Shown here in pieces: positions 47,368-56,344 of a stretch of 64,000 nucleotides of DNA (within the stretch, counting starts at the first letter, position 1; every line of letters begins with the position of its first letter). The position numbers and the translations under genes were made by a program. The stretch is from Bradyrhizobium sp. 200. Lineage in GTDB: Bacteria > Pseudomonadota > Alphaproteobacteria > Rhizobiales > Xanthobacteraceae. A model generated the notes under the pieces. It ran no database searches. It had not been told where the DNA came from and saw only the letters and a list, made by a program, of their open reading frames with translations. The stretch spans positions 6,864,001-6,928,000 of the forward strand of contig NZ_CP064689.1 in NCBI RefSeq assembly GCF_023100945.1, written 5' to 3'.

Positions 47368-48645
47368 TCATGGAAAGAGGCCTCTGGTCCGCTTAGCCGA
47401 TTGCACCACGCTAACGCCAATCGCCATGGCCGCCATCCGATGAGAGATCCGATCGCGTCTCGCACGAGCTATTGTTTGCTGAAAGGAGCGCTCGAGAATT
47501 CGGTAGAGGCGATCGAATACCTCGGCCTCCTCCCAAAATAGCCGCTGTAGATCCTGCACCCATTCAAAATAGCTGACGATGACACCTCCAGCGTTGCAGA
47601 GAATATCAGGCAACACAAAGATCTCGTCGCCTCGTTGATGCAGGATCAAGTCAGCTTCGGGCGTCGTTGGGCCATTGGCGCCCTCGGCCAGAACACGACA
47701 TTTAAGCTCCGAGGCATTTTCGCCTGTGATAACCTGCTCAATTGCAGCCGGCAAGAGGACATCGCACTTTCGAACCAGCAGCTCTGACTGTTCAATAAGC
47801 CCCTCGGTGGAGAACCCAGCAAGTTGCCCACGCTTGACAACGTGGCGTTGTAGCTCGGCGATGTCGAGCCCTTTGGAATCGTAGTATGCGGCGGTGTGAT
47901 CGCTGACACCGAGGATTTTGACACCTCTCTCGGCGAGAGAATAGGCTGTCACTGACCCAACGTTGCCGAACCCTTGGACAATGGCTGACGCACCACCCGC
48001 GCTGATCCCAAGATGGTCGAGCGCGCGGCTGACGAGATAAGCCACTCCGCGCCCAGTCGCTTCGCGGCGGCCGAGTGTGCCTCCTGCCGACGCCGGCTTT
48101 CCGGTGACGATCTCGTTGATTGTCTGCCCCTGATACATGGAATAGGTATCCATAAACCAAGCCATGACCTGCTCGTTGGTCCCCATATCGGGGGCCATGA
48201 CGTCAGTGTGCGGACCGACGAAGGGAATCATCTCCTGCATGTACCGTCGTGATAACGCTTCGAGTTCTCGCGGCGACAATGAGTAAGGATCGACTGTTAT
48301 GCCTCCCTTTGCTCCACCATAGGGCAGTCCCGCCAGCGCGCATTTCCAACTCATCCAGATGGCTAAAGCGGCGACTTCGCCAATATCCACGGATTGCGCG
48401 AACCGCGTTCCGCCCTTGGTCGGTCCGAGCGTAAGGTGATGTTGCACCCGATAACCCTGAAAGACTTCCGTCCGTCCGTCGTCCCTATGGATCGGGCATG
48501 ACACTGCGATCGCGCGTTTCGGATAGAGCAGTCGGTCCCTGTCCATTTCAAGGATATCCAGGTGATCAGCCACTCGCTCAAATTGCTCTTTGGCCATCCC
48601 AAAGACAGGACCGCTATAAATCGATTTGTTCATGGACTGCTTCAT
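47368..48645 (-). CDS. Glu/Leu/Phe/Val family dehydrogenase (glutamate dehydrogenase)
   Basis: ATG 48645 (MKQSMNKSIYSGPVFGMAKE) or 48633 is the likely start; the frame extends to 48711 but there it runs through a strong terminator-like hairpin. About 425 residues. QGYRVQHHLTLGPTKGGTRF, ALAGLPYGGAKGGITVDPYS (with the catalytic Lys), DVMAPDMGTNEQVMAWFMDT, GRREATGRGVAYLVSRALDH, and SAIVQGFGNVGSVTAYSLAE (NAD fold) are all present. It oxidises glutamate to 2-oxoglutarate and ammonium, or the reverse, with NAD as the probable cofactor by similarity of the catabolic type. It is downstream of the M20 hydrolase on the same strand, with hairpins between them. A catabolic role in releasing ammonium from amino acids would fit the region. 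Confidence 0.9.
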   Translation of the reverse strand: MKQSMNKSIYSGPVFGMAKEQFERVADHLDILEMDRDRLLYPKRAIAVSCPIHRDDGRTEVFQGYRVQHHLTLGPTKGGTRFAQSVDIGEVAALAIWMSWKCALAGLPYGGAKGGITVDPYSLSPRELEALSRRYMQEMIPFVGPHTDVMAPDMGTNEQVMAWFMDTYSMYQGQTINEIVTGKPASAGGTLGRREATGRGVAYLVSRALDHLGISAGGASAIVQGFGNVGSVTAYSLAERGVKILGVSDHTAAYYDSKGLDIAELQRHVVKRGQLAGFSTEGLIEQSELLVRKCDVLLPAAIEQVITGENASELKCRVLAEGANGPTTPEADLILHQRGDEIFVLPDILCNAGGVIVSYFEWVQDLQRLFWEEAEVFDRLYRILERSFQQTIARARRDRISHRMAAMAIGVSVVQSAKRTRGLFP

Positions 48646-48690
48646 GCAGATTGAGTTTGAGGGGGCGGCAGATTGGAGCGCTCGGAGAGG

Positions 48691-48720
48691 AAAAACGGCC
48701 GCCCCAGCCATGGGGCGGCC
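48691..48720 (-). terminator. Intrinsic terminator-like hairpin in the glutamate dehydrogenase leader
   Basis: GGCCGCCCC (48697-48705) and GGGGCGGCC (48712-48720) form a perfect 9-bp stem with a 6-base loop. In the minus-strand sense the stem is followed by GTTTTT (48691-48696), as in a Rho-independent terminator. It lies between the M20 gene and the dehydrogenase start (48645), and so ends the former transcript or acts as an attenuator of the latter. Confidence 0.8.
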
Positions 48721-48726
48721 AGTTTG

Positions 48727-48757
48727 CGTCCGTCAGGGAGAAACAACACGACGGACG
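48727..48757 (-). promoter_or_regulatory. Second hairpin immediately upstream of the terminator
   Basis: CGTCCGTC (48727-48734) pairs exactly with GACGGACG (48750-48757) across a 15-base loop, only six bases from the terminator stem. Two adjoining stable hairpins in a leader are suggestive of a structured regulatory RNA, but a competing antiterminator pairing was not found by eye. Confidence 0.45.
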
Positions 48758-48909
48758 AATCAGAAGATGGCGGGCGCCACCGTCATACCACCCAAGGTGC
48801 GGGTTGGTCACAATGACGGGATTCGAAAGGTTGCAGAGTGGTAGCTGTCACGGCCAGCTAAAGCGCCGCGCAACATCTCTAACATCAACCCTGGTAGCCG
48901 GCAGCCGAC

Positions 48910-50091
48910 TCATGTGTTCAAGAGGTCAAGGATGTATCGGACGGTGAGCTCAGTTGTCGGAATGATGACGTCATCGGAGACACCGAATGTGGGGGTATGT
49001 ACATACGACTCGTTACCCGGCGAGCGGCTGCCGAACCAGAAGTAGATCGAGGGCACGCATGCTGAGTAGAAGCCAAAATCGTCGCTTCCCCCTGCCCGCT
49101 TTTTGTCGGAGAAGGCTTCGCGGCCGATTGTTTCGTGAACGATTTTCCGGAACCGATTCACCATTTCAGCATCGTTGACGACGGCAGGTTCGCCAGTTCG
49201 GATGACGCATTCAGCGCGGCCACGGTGCATCGCCGCGACACCCTCTGCCACTTCGCGCACGCGCTGAGACAGCAGCGTCCGACGCTCCGGGCTGCGTGTC
49301 CTGATCGTTCCCTCCATCTCGACCAAGGGGCAGATGATATTGGTCGCGTTGCCGCCATGGATGGTGCCGACTGTGACGATTGCAGCGTCATCGACGGGCA
49401 TTTCGCGCGAGACTACCTTCTGCACTTCGTTGACAAAGGCTGCAGCGATAGCAATCGCATCGACGCCCTGATGTGGTGCCGCGCCATGCGCCATCTTGCC
49501 GGTAATGGTGAGCTTGAACTGGTCCGCGGATTTGCTTATCGCGCCCTCGCGCGCGTCGAACGCACCAGCTGGAATCTCAGGACTGACGTGAAAGCCGACG
49601 GCTCGATCGAAGCCGTCCAGCAGTTTCTCCTCCTCCACCGTGCGGCCGCCGAGCGGTTCAGCTTCCTCGGCCGGCTGGAAGAACACACGCACCTTGCCAG
49701 AAAAATTATCGCGAAGACGGTGAAAGGCGAGCGCGGTGCCGAGCGCAATCGAGCCGTGGAGGTCGTGACCACAGGCATGCATGACGCCGTCGACCTGCGA
49801 GCGATAGGGCAGATCATCGCGTGCCTCCTGAATCGGCAATGCATCGATGTCGCCTCGCACAGCAATAGACCGCTTCGGGCCGGAAGCGGCGCCTTCGATG
49901 TCAACATAGAGGCCGGTGTTGTGGAACACCTTGGTGCCACTGATGTCGAAGCGCTGCAGTATGCTGCGAATGCGCTCCTGGGTCCTCCATTTCGCGTTGG
50001 AAAGTTCAGGCTCCTGATGCATCGCGTGGCGCAGCTCGATTACCGCGTTTCGCTCGGCATCCGACAGAAGGCCATTGCTGGGTGTTCTCAT
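48910..50091 (-). CDS. M20-family metal-dependent amidohydrolase
   Basis: ATG 50091 (MRTPSNGLLSDAERNAVIEL) has GGAGG about 11 bases upstream; the frame is open further but without similarity. The 393-residue product shows SIAVRGDIDALPIQEA, DGVMHACGHDLHGSIALGTA (Zn ligands), VFFQPAEEAEPLGG with the catalytic Glu, HGAAPHQGVDAIAIAAAFVN (dimerisation domain His), and GGSDDFGFYSACVPSIYFWF then HTPTFGVSDD with the last ligand. This is the IAA-amino acid/hippurate hydrolase type that releases an acid from an N-acyl amino acid. The glutamate dehydrogenase follows on the same strand. It is divergent from the AtuA pair. Confidence 0.92.
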   Translation of the reverse strand: MRTPSNGLLSDAERNAVIELRHAMHQEPELSNAKWRTQERIRSILQRFDISGTKVFHNTGLYVDIEGAASGPKRSIAVRGDIDALPIQEARDDLPYRSQVDGVMHACGHDLHGSIALGTALAFHRLRDNFSGKVRVFFQPAEEAEPLGGRTVEEEKLLDGFDRAVGFHVSPEIPAGAFDAREGAISKSADQFKLTITGKMAHGAAPHQGVDAIAIAAAFVNEVQKVVSREMPVDDAAIVTVGTIHGGNATNIICPLVEMEGTIRTRSPERRTLLSQRVREVAEGVAAMHRGRAECVIRTGEPAVVNDAEMVNRFRKIVHETIGREAFSDKKRAGGSDDFGFYSACVPSIYFWFGSRSPGNESYVHTPTFGVSDDVIIPTTELTVRYILDLLNT

Positions 50092-50515
50092 TCGAGCTGA
50101 ATCCTCCATCTGCCGCTTTCCAGTATCGCGCTGCTTTAACCCTATCTCTGCCTTGATGAAGAAATGCGGCCAAGTTCGGCCTGTACGCATCCGTATTCCG
50201 CTTCATTTCTATCTTTAGGGCAGGAATTCTTCGCGAAGGCGTGTCACACTGATGCAGTGCTCAGACGGCATCTCGCTTGGCTTCTGCCAGCTCAGTGGCA
50301 GGCTTATTTCGTCAATCATGCCCGCCTCGCCGCCTTCGCCGACGCTGTTCAGCGGTCTCGCAGTATGGATGCTAACTCACGTGTTGAAGTGAATTCTCAT
50401 GACGGTTCATGTCCAAATGCAAACGCATTCCTGCATTTGATGCATTGGCCGGGATAATGGCTTACGTCGGACTCGGAATCCCTTCGGTGCAAGGCAAAGC
50501 GATGGACAGTGTGAT
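50092..50515. promoter_or_regulatory. Divergent promoter region, amidohydrolase and AtuA genes
   Basis: About 420 bases between divergent starts, with no frame of interest. Direct CATTTGATGCATT-like sequences are found near 50435-50447. Individual promoters could not be set. Confidence 0.35.
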
Positions 50516-51877
50516 ATGACTTCATCAGTGGGCACCCCCCGCATGATCCGACTCGGCGCAGGCGCGGGTTATTCGGGCGACCGCATAGAGCCAGCCGTGG
50601 AACTGGCAGAGCATGGTCAGCTCGACTTCCTGGTATTCGAATGCCTTGCGGAACGCACCATCGCAATCGCGCAGCAAGAGCGACGAAAGGATCCACAGCA
50701 GGGCTATGATTCGCTGCTCGAAGCGAGGATGCGCGCCGTTCTGCCGGTGGCCGTAAAGAATGGAGTACGTATCGTGTCCAATATGGGGGCCGCAAATCCT
50801 GCTGCTGCTGCCCGGAAAACTGCCCAGATCACGCGTGAGCTCGGACTGCCGACGCTCAAGATCGCCGCCGTAATGGGCGACGACGTGCTCGACGCCGTGC
50901 TGAGCGGCCCCTGGCATTTCCAGGAAACCGGCGACGAACTCGCCGCGTATCGCGATCGTATAGTGTCGGCGAACGCGTATCTCGGCGCCGCGTCTATCGC
51001 CGGCGCGCTGGATGCGGGCGCGGATATCGTCTTGACCGGACGCGTAGCGGATCCGTCGCTTTTCACGGCGCCACTGGTCCACGCGTTCGGCTGGCGATTG
51101 GACAACTGGGCGGCACTTGGGCAGGCCACCGTCATCGGTCATCTGCTGGAGTGCGCGGGACAGGTGACGGGTGGATACTTCGCCGATCCCGGAATCAAGG
51201 ATGTGCCGGGTCTCGCGCGTCTCGGCTTTCCGATCGGCGAAGTGACAGCAGACGGCACGGTAACCATCACCAAAGTCACGCACGCAGGCGGCCGCGTCAG
51301 CGCAGCGACCTGCAAGGAGCAGTTGCTCTATGAGATCCACGACCCGGCGCGATATTTGCAGCCGGACGTCATCGCGGACTTCACAGGAGTGGAAGTGACG
51401 GAAATCGCGCCAGACCGGGTGCGTGTGCGGGGTGGACGTGGGAGTCCGCCACCATCTACCCTGAAGGTCTCTGTCGGGTATCTGGATGGCTTCATCGGCG
51501 AAGGCCAGATCTCATACGGTGGCCCAGGGGCAGTGGCGCGCGCTCGGCTCGCGCTGCAGATCGTACGCGAGCGGCTCGCGCTGACGGGCGTGAAGACCAA
51601 CGAATTGCGCTTTGACGTCATTGGTGTTGATTCGCTGTATGGCGACACGTTGGCCTCCAACACTAGCGAACCGGCGGAAGTGCGCGTGAGAGTAGCGGGA
51701 CGGACAAATTCAATCCTGGAGGCGCAGCGCATCGGCAACGAAGTCGAGACGCTTTACACCAATGGTCCCGCAGGTGGTGGAGGGGTGACGAAATCCGCGC
51801 GCGACATGCTCGCCGTCCAATCCGTGCTGCTGCCGCGCGAACTTGTGCGACCCACATTCACGTTCGTGGAGACCTGA
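50516..51877 (+). CDS. AtuA-family protein (DUF1446), large domain
   Basis: The 453-residue product begins MTSSVGTPRMIRLGAGAGYS (ATG 50516; MIRLGAG at 50543 is an alternative since typical family members start there). The family pattern is clear: GAGAGYSGDRIEPAVELAEH, LDFLVFECLAERTIAIAQQE, NGVRIVSNMGAANPAAAARK, GADIVLTGRVADPSLFTAPL, GHLLECAGQVTGGYFADPGI, and GPGAVARARLALQIVRERL. AtuA was first linked to acyclic terpene (citronellol/geraniol) use in Pseudomonas, but many homologues are in other acyl-CoA pathways and the reaction is unknown. The partner domain gene starts one base after the stop, so both are in one operon. Confidence 0.88.
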   Translation: MTSSVGTPRMIRLGAGAGYSGDRIEPAVELAEHGQLDFLVFECLAERTIAIAQQERRKDPQQGYDSLLEARMRAVLPVAVKNGVRIVSNMGAANPAAAARKTAQITRELGLPTLKIAAVMGDDVLDAVLSGPWHFQETGDELAAYRDRIVSANAYLGAASIAGALDAGADIVLTGRVADPSLFTAPLVHAFGWRLDNWAALGQATVIGHLLECAGQVTGGYFADPGIKDVPGLARLGFPIGEVTADGTVTITKVTHAGGRVSAATCKEQLLYEIHDPARYLQPDVIADFTGVEVTEIAPDRVRVRGGRGSPPPSTLKVSVGYLDGFIGEGQISYGGPGAVARARLALQIVRERLALTGVKTNELRFDVIGVDSLYGDTLASNTSEPAEVRVRVAGRTNSILEAQRIGNEVETLYTNGPAGGGGVTKSARDMLAVQSVLLPRELVRPTFTFVET

Positions 51878-51878
51878 C

Positions 51879-52223
51879 ATGAAGCTGCTCGAGATCGCCC
51901 ATTCACGAACTGGCGACAAAGGCAACACGCTGAACGTGTCGGTCATCTGTCACGACCCAAGCCACTACGCGCATTTGTGCGTCGAACTGACGCCGGAGCG
52001 CGTGCAAGCGTGGCTCGGCAACGTGGTGCATGGCCGGGTGATACGTTACGAACTGCCGAAGCTGGCCGCGCTTAATTTCGTGCTTGGCGAAGCATTGGGC
52101 GGCGGCGTGACGCGCTCGCTCGCGCTGGACGCACACGGCAAGTCCGTCAGCTCGGCTTTGCTCAATATCGAAATTTCAGAAGCCGGATCATCGAAGGGCG
52201 CGTTGACAGTTCAGCGCGCGTAG
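51879..52223 (+). CDS. AtuA-like small C-terminal domain protein
   Basis: ATG 51879 starts one base after the AtuA stop. The 114-residue protein begins MKLLEIAHSRTGDKGNTLNV, the start of the AtuA-associated ferredoxin-like domain (SRSGDKGNxANVG in relatives), and contains LPKLAALNFVLGEALGGGVT, a typical family segment (LPNLxALNFVLxxALGGG). In many bacteria this domain is fused to the C-terminus of the large AtuA protein; here it is separate. The two probably form a complex. Function unknown. Confidence 0.88.
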   Translation: MKLLEIAHSRTGDKGNTLNVSVICHDPSHYAHLCVELTPERVQAWLGNVVHGRVIRYELPKLAALNFVLGEALGGGVTRSLALDAHGKSVSSALLNIEISEAGSSKGALTVQRA

Positions 52224-52231
52224 AGACTCGA

Positions 52232-52326
52232 CCAACTTAAGTTGGCAGGACCCCGATCTCGTGCTAGTTGCGACTAGATGCAGGTCGCCTTGGAATGCGC
52301 GAACACCACCTGCATCCTGGCAAATT
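52232..52326. terminator. Inverted repeats between convergent genes
   Basis: CCAACTTAAGTTGG (52232-52245) is a perfect palindrome, and GATGCAGGT (52277-52285) pairs with ACCTGCATC (52318-52326). They lie between the convergent AtuA and cysteine hydrolase genes and may act as bidirectional terminators, although no clear T run follows. Confidence 0.4.
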
Positions 52327-52356
52327 TTGATTCCGTTTCGAAAACGAGAATCGCGA

Positions 52357-52995
52357 CTAACTGGCGCTAGTCGTCTTGCCCGACAGTTCCAGCACGACAT
52401 CTGCTGTTGCTGCGATCTTTACCGGCCGATACTGCGCTCGAAGCGCGTTTTCATGCCGAGCTTCCGTATAGGATGTGCATGCATCGCTTGCGCAAATCAT
52501 TAAGAAGCCACGGTCCGCGCCGTCACGCAGCGCCATGTCGATGCACTGATCGGTGAGCACGCCGACGACGACAACGGCTTCAATCCCGATGTTTCGAAGC
52601 ACATATTCGAGAATTGTCGTGTTGAATACACCCGATCCGGTCTTTGGAAGAACGATTTCGTCGCCCACTGGAGCGATCTCGGTCAGCACCTTTGCGCCCC
52701 AAGAGCCCTTCGGCACGTGAAGATTCACCAGTTTGTGCAGAACAGAGCGATCACGTCCATCCTGGGTGAGGCTTTCGATCGTCGTATAGATCACCTCCAC
52801 ACCGTTCGAACGTGCGGCATCAAGCAACCGCCCTACGTTTGGCACTACGACACGTCTTATTCGATCGACGTAACCTGGATATTTGAGCTGCACTTCCTCA
52901 GAAACTTCGGCATTTTGCAGATCGACCACCAGTAGGGCAGTTTTTTTTGGATCGATGCGGATAGCAGACCAGATGGTTTCACGTGTCACTTCCAT
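52357..52995 (-). CDS. Isochorismatase-family cysteine hydrolase, paralogue 2
   Basis: The 212-residue product starts MEVTRETIWSAIRIDPKKTA. Most of its length matches the protein at 34166-34810, with about 80% identity by eye in the core: LLVVDLQNAEVSEEVQLKYP, DRIRRVVVPNVGRLLDAARS, EIVLPKTGSGVFNTTILEYV and GVLTDQCIDMALRDGADRGF. The Asp25-Lys118-Cys151 triad is complete. The N-terminal ten residues differ. Even the sequence just upstream of both ATGs is alike (GGAAAAACGAA versus GGAAAAATGAA), pointing to a recent duplication including the leader. It stands between AtuA and gamma-glutamyltransferase genes. The amide or carbamoyl substrate is unknown. Confidence 0.88.
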   Translation of the reverse strand: MEVTRETIWSAIRIDPKKTALLVVDLQNAEVSEEVQLKYPGYVDRIRRVVVPNVGRLLDAARSNGVEVIYTTIESLTQDGRDRSVLHKLVNLHVPKGSWGAKVLTEIAPVGDEIVLPKTGSGVFNTTILEYVLRNIGIEAVVVVGVLTDQCIDMALRDGADRGFLMICASDACTSYTEARHENALRAQYRPVKIAATADVVLELSGKTTSAS

Positions 52996-53428
52996 TTCGT
53001 TTTTCCATTCGGTTGGGTAGATTTGTACGCGCGTTAGGGAGGTTGGTTGGCTGCGCGGGTAGTCCCGAGCTCTTATGAATTACTGTTCATCGCCGCAGCC
53101 TCGACTTCCCGCTTATCTGAGCCGAGGTTGCTAACCGGCGTAGCCCGCCGGCCGGCGCGCACGCCGGCCGTGATACTGCCGCTCCGGAGGGCAGCAGGTC
53201 CTCACTCGCCGCCGACGCACCTAAGACCTGGCCGAACAGAGCCCACCTCTTGCCGTCGAATTTTGCAAGCTGCATCTGCTTCAAGGGCGCGGCTCGGCCT
53301 GAACTATGAGACGGTTGCGGTGATCGATCCGAAGATCTTGTTGTCGGCGTGTTCGGCTACGGGCAATCCTGCTTTCATCTCCAATTGATCGCCCGTCGGA
53401 TACTCCTAAAGTTGCTCCATTTCCGACA
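52996..53428. other. Spacer with a strong GC hairpin
   Basis: No gene. CGGCCGGCG (53149-53157) and CGCCGGCCG (53162-53170) form a perfect 9-bp stem with a four-base loop, about 260 bases after the gamma-glutamyltransferase stop; no T run on either strand. Confidence 0.5.
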
Positions 53429-55168
53429 TCATTGATTTGAACTCTGGTCATCTCCGGGCTTGCCACGCTCGTAGTCCGCCCAGAAGGCGGTGCCCGAGCG
53501 GGCGTACCCGCCCCCGACGCCCACCGGCGTACCGTCAGCGCGCCAACAGGCTGCACCAGTGGCCGAACCATCCTCATTGAACTCGATAGCGCACATGCCA
53601 CCCGCGACATGTGCGATCTGTGTCACGGGGTGACCCTTGGCGCGCAACTCAGCGAGCGCAACCTCGCCAAAGGCGCGCTCGACCTCGAGATCCTGCCCCT
53701 GTGTCCAGATGCGCGGCGCTTCGACGGCCTCCTGTAGCGTCATGCGATGGTCGATCAAATTGACCACCGCTTGAAACGCTGAAGGGTAGAGCCTCGGGCC
53801 GCCTGGCAGGCCGAGTGCGTAACGCGGCTTGCCGTCCTTCAGGACGATCAACGGCGATTGCGTACTGGTGATGCGCTTTCTCGGCTGGAGCGAGAGCGGC
53901 AAGCCTGGATGCGGATCGAAAAGATACATGTAATTGTTCGGTATGATACCGGTGCCCGGAATAATCAGGCGCGCGCCGAACAAGCTGTTTATGGTCTGTG
54001 TCGACGAGACGATGTTTCCATCGGCGTCCGAGATCGTGACATGGGTCGTATTGGCGGAGTCGTTACCGACAGCCATAGCCTTGTAGGCACCGGCGCTGTC
54101 CATGCTGATTTCGGCGCGGCGTTTTTCCGCATAGGTCTTCGAGGTCAGTCGCTCAATCGGAACGTCGAAGAAATCGGGGTCTGCCGTACTCGCACGGCGG
54201 TCGAACGCGGCGATCTTTATCACTTCAGCGAGAAGGTGGAGGCCTTCTGACGTACCGAACCCCATTTCTGCGACATCGAACGACTCAATGAGATTGAGCA
54301 TCTGCACGACATGCACGCCGCCCGAACAAGGCGGCGGCGGTCCAATGATCTGCAGGCCGCGGTAGTCGCCCCGAACCGGTTTTCGTTCGATCGTCTCGTA
54401 TCTCTCCAGGTCGTCCGCAGACAGATAGGATCCTTTGCTGCTCAAATATTCGGCGCAACGCCGCCCGAGCTCTCCGCCGTGCAGCGCACTTGCCCCGTCG
54501 CGTGCAATGATGCGCAACGTCTCTGCCAGTTCAGGTTGGCGGATTCGGTCGCCCACTCTGAGCGGCGCGCCACCAGGCAGGAAAATTGCCGAGATCGCGG
54601 GATCTTTCGCCAAGTCAGAGGCAACTATTTTGGTGCTCATGCAGAGATATTCGGTGGCCGCGAAGCCCCGAGCCGCGTGACGGATCGCGGGCTGCAGCAC
54701 CGTATCCAGGCCTAGCTTGCCGAAGCGCTCCAGCGCTTCGCACCACCCGAGAAGTGCGCCGGGAACCGCGACCGAACTCGCGCCGATGGCATTGGCGCGG
54801 TCCTCAACATCCATGTAGCCGGGCCAGGTGTCCGATACGGGTTTGTAGCTGTCCGGCTGCGCTGCCGCAGGCGCCGTGGATAGTGCATCAAGCACGACAA
54901 TCTGCCCGCTTGCGAGTCGAATTAGTGCCGTGCCGCCACCGAACAGGCCCACCATCATGGGCTCGACGACGTTGAGGGTGAACAGCGCGGCGATGGTCGC
55001 ATCGATAGCGTTGCCGCCCATCGCCAGCATCTCGACAGCGGCGGCGGAAGCGAGCGGATGGTTGGTCACGACCATGCCCTTGCTCCCGGTCACTGAACTC
55101 TTCTCGCAAGCAAATGTCGTCCCTGCCAAAGCGCGCCAGTTTGCGGTCAACGTCGTTCCACTCCTCAT
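53429..55168 (-). CDS. ggt: Gamma-glutamyltransferase
   Basis: ATG 55168 (MRSGTTLTANWRALAGTTFA) follows GGAGGAC. The 579-residue precursor has the Ntn-hydrolase layout: SKGMVVTNHPLASAAAVEML, GGNAIDATIAALFTLNVVEP and MMVGLFGGGTALIRL in the large subunit, and NDSANTTHVTISDADGNIVS at residues 369-388, where Thr374 is the expected nucleophile and self-cleavage site. SSTQTINSLFGARLIIPGTG, and YALGLPGGPRLYPSAFQAVV follow. No signal peptide is obvious, unlike periplasmic glutathione-degrading Ggt. It cleaves or transfers gamma-glutamyl groups from glutathione or gamma-glutamyl amides, giving glutamate. Neighbours include a class III aminotransferase and amidases. Confidence 0.92.
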   Translation of the reverse strand: MRSGTTLTANWRALAGTTFACEKSSVTGSKGMVVTNHPLASAAAVEMLAMGGNAIDATIAALFTLNVVEPMMVGLFGGGTALIRLASGQIVVLDALSTAPAAAQPDSYKPVSDTWPGYMDVEDRANAIGASSVAVPGALLGWCEALERFGKLGLDTVLQPAIRHAARGFAATEYLCMSTKIVASDLAKDPAISAIFLPGGAPLRVGDRIRQPELAETLRIIARDGASALHGGELGRRCAEYLSSKGSYLSADDLERYETIERKPVRGDYRGLQIIGPPPPCSGGVHVVQMLNLIESFDVAEMGFGTSEGLHLLAEVIKIAAFDRRASTADPDFFDVPIERLTSKTYAEKRRAEISMDSAGAYKAMAVGNDSANTTHVTISDADGNIVSSTQTINSLFGARLIIPGTGIIPNNYMYLFDPHPGLPLSLQPRKRITSTQSPLIVLKDGKPRYALGLPGGPRLYPSAFQAVVNLIDHRMTLQEAVEAPRIWTQGQDLEVERAFGEVALAELRAKGHPVTQIAHVAGGMCAIEFNEDGSATGAACWRADGTPVGVGGGYARSGTAFWADYERGKPGDDQSSNQ

Positions 55169-56344
55169 TTCTGTCCTCCAGCTGCGGCCCTTGTGATTCC
55201 AAGTGATTGAAAATTGGTTTGATAATGCGCTTGCCACGTGCGTTGCGGCCGTGAGCCGTCCTCCGTCACAGCGTGCGCGACGAGCATGCATCCGATATCA
55301 TTGGGTCTCTCCACCAGTTCCTGTTCCGTATCGAAGGAGGCGACCGGGCCAGCGATATCTTCGCACACCACGAGGCTTTCATCGGGGATGCCGGCCAGCA
55401 GAGTCGAATTAGCAAAAGATCGCCCGCAGCCGCGATCGCCTGACACTGGAAACGCAGCTCCCCGCATATGCTTCTCAATCTTACTCGCGGCCTGGTTGTG
55501 CATTAGGAATGCTTTGTCGACGCCCGATCGCGATTGCACAGCTATAATACCGAGATCTGAATGGCGAAGGCGGCGCATAAGGACCCGAAGATGGCTTTCT
55601 TAGGCCGGAATGGATGCGCCGGCTTCCGGCAGAAAGTTAGCGTTTCATGAAGAAGGAATTCGACCAGGTTCCGGCGGGATGCGCTGATATCTGCTAACTT
55701 TCTTACTTTGGCGCACAAATTCATCATCTCAGTCCACTGCTCGACGCGCCACGCTAGTACTGAAGAAAATCGGCTAGCGCCTGGACCAGCTCTATTTCCC
55801 CCGCCTCTTCTGCGTTTCGGCACTATCTAGCCCGACTGTCCACGATCGTTGCTCGATCGCGTGAAGTCGAACTCCACGCCGAAAGCGGCTCCTCCTTAGA
55901 TCATCCAAAGACCCCTGACGTGCGCTGATCATCCAGCCAGCCGAATGCGGGGCGCACTCCAGATCATTAGCGGCTCTCAACTCACACGGGTCCGGATTCC
56001 GTTCTGGTGACCCGCCGCCAGCAGCGCCCACCTGACGCAGCGCATGATGTTCGATTGTGAAGGTTGTGACTTACATGTCCCAACTCTGCTCAGCCAGATC
56101 AACTCTTTGGTTCCAATGGCACACGCCGGGTTTGCGAATTGGGCCACCGCAGACGCCGATGCCGATTAGCAATATGAGAATGAAACATCAAAAAAACTAT
56201 TTTTGTTGACTTTGAAGAAAAAAATTCGGCATATGCTTTTTCGCCTATCGCGAAGATGGGCCCCTGCGCGCCGAGATAGTTTAGTCGGCCTTGCCCAAAA
56301 CGGCAGCCTTTGCCCGCGTCCAGCTTCGAAGCGAGGAATGAGAT
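55169..56344. other. 1.2 kb intergenic region before the class III aminotransferase
   Basis: The minus-strand frame 55165-55578 (137 codons) ends inside the ribosome site of the gamma-glutamyltransferase and shows no motif. The last 180 bases are AT-rich, and TTGACT at about 56203 followed by GCATAT could be a promoter for the aminotransferase at 56345, with moderate agreement to consensus. Confidence 0.45.

Noticed and set aside
49135..50100. Plus-strand frame of 321 codons over the M20 amidohydrolase
   Set aside because: The minus strand has the full metal-ligand motif set and a ribosome site. The plus-strand product has no recognisable feature.
55165..55578. 137-codon minus-strand frame upstream of the gamma-glutamyltransferase
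   Set aside because: It ends within the ribosome site of that gene and shows no motif. It could be a real small gene but nothing supports it beyond length.
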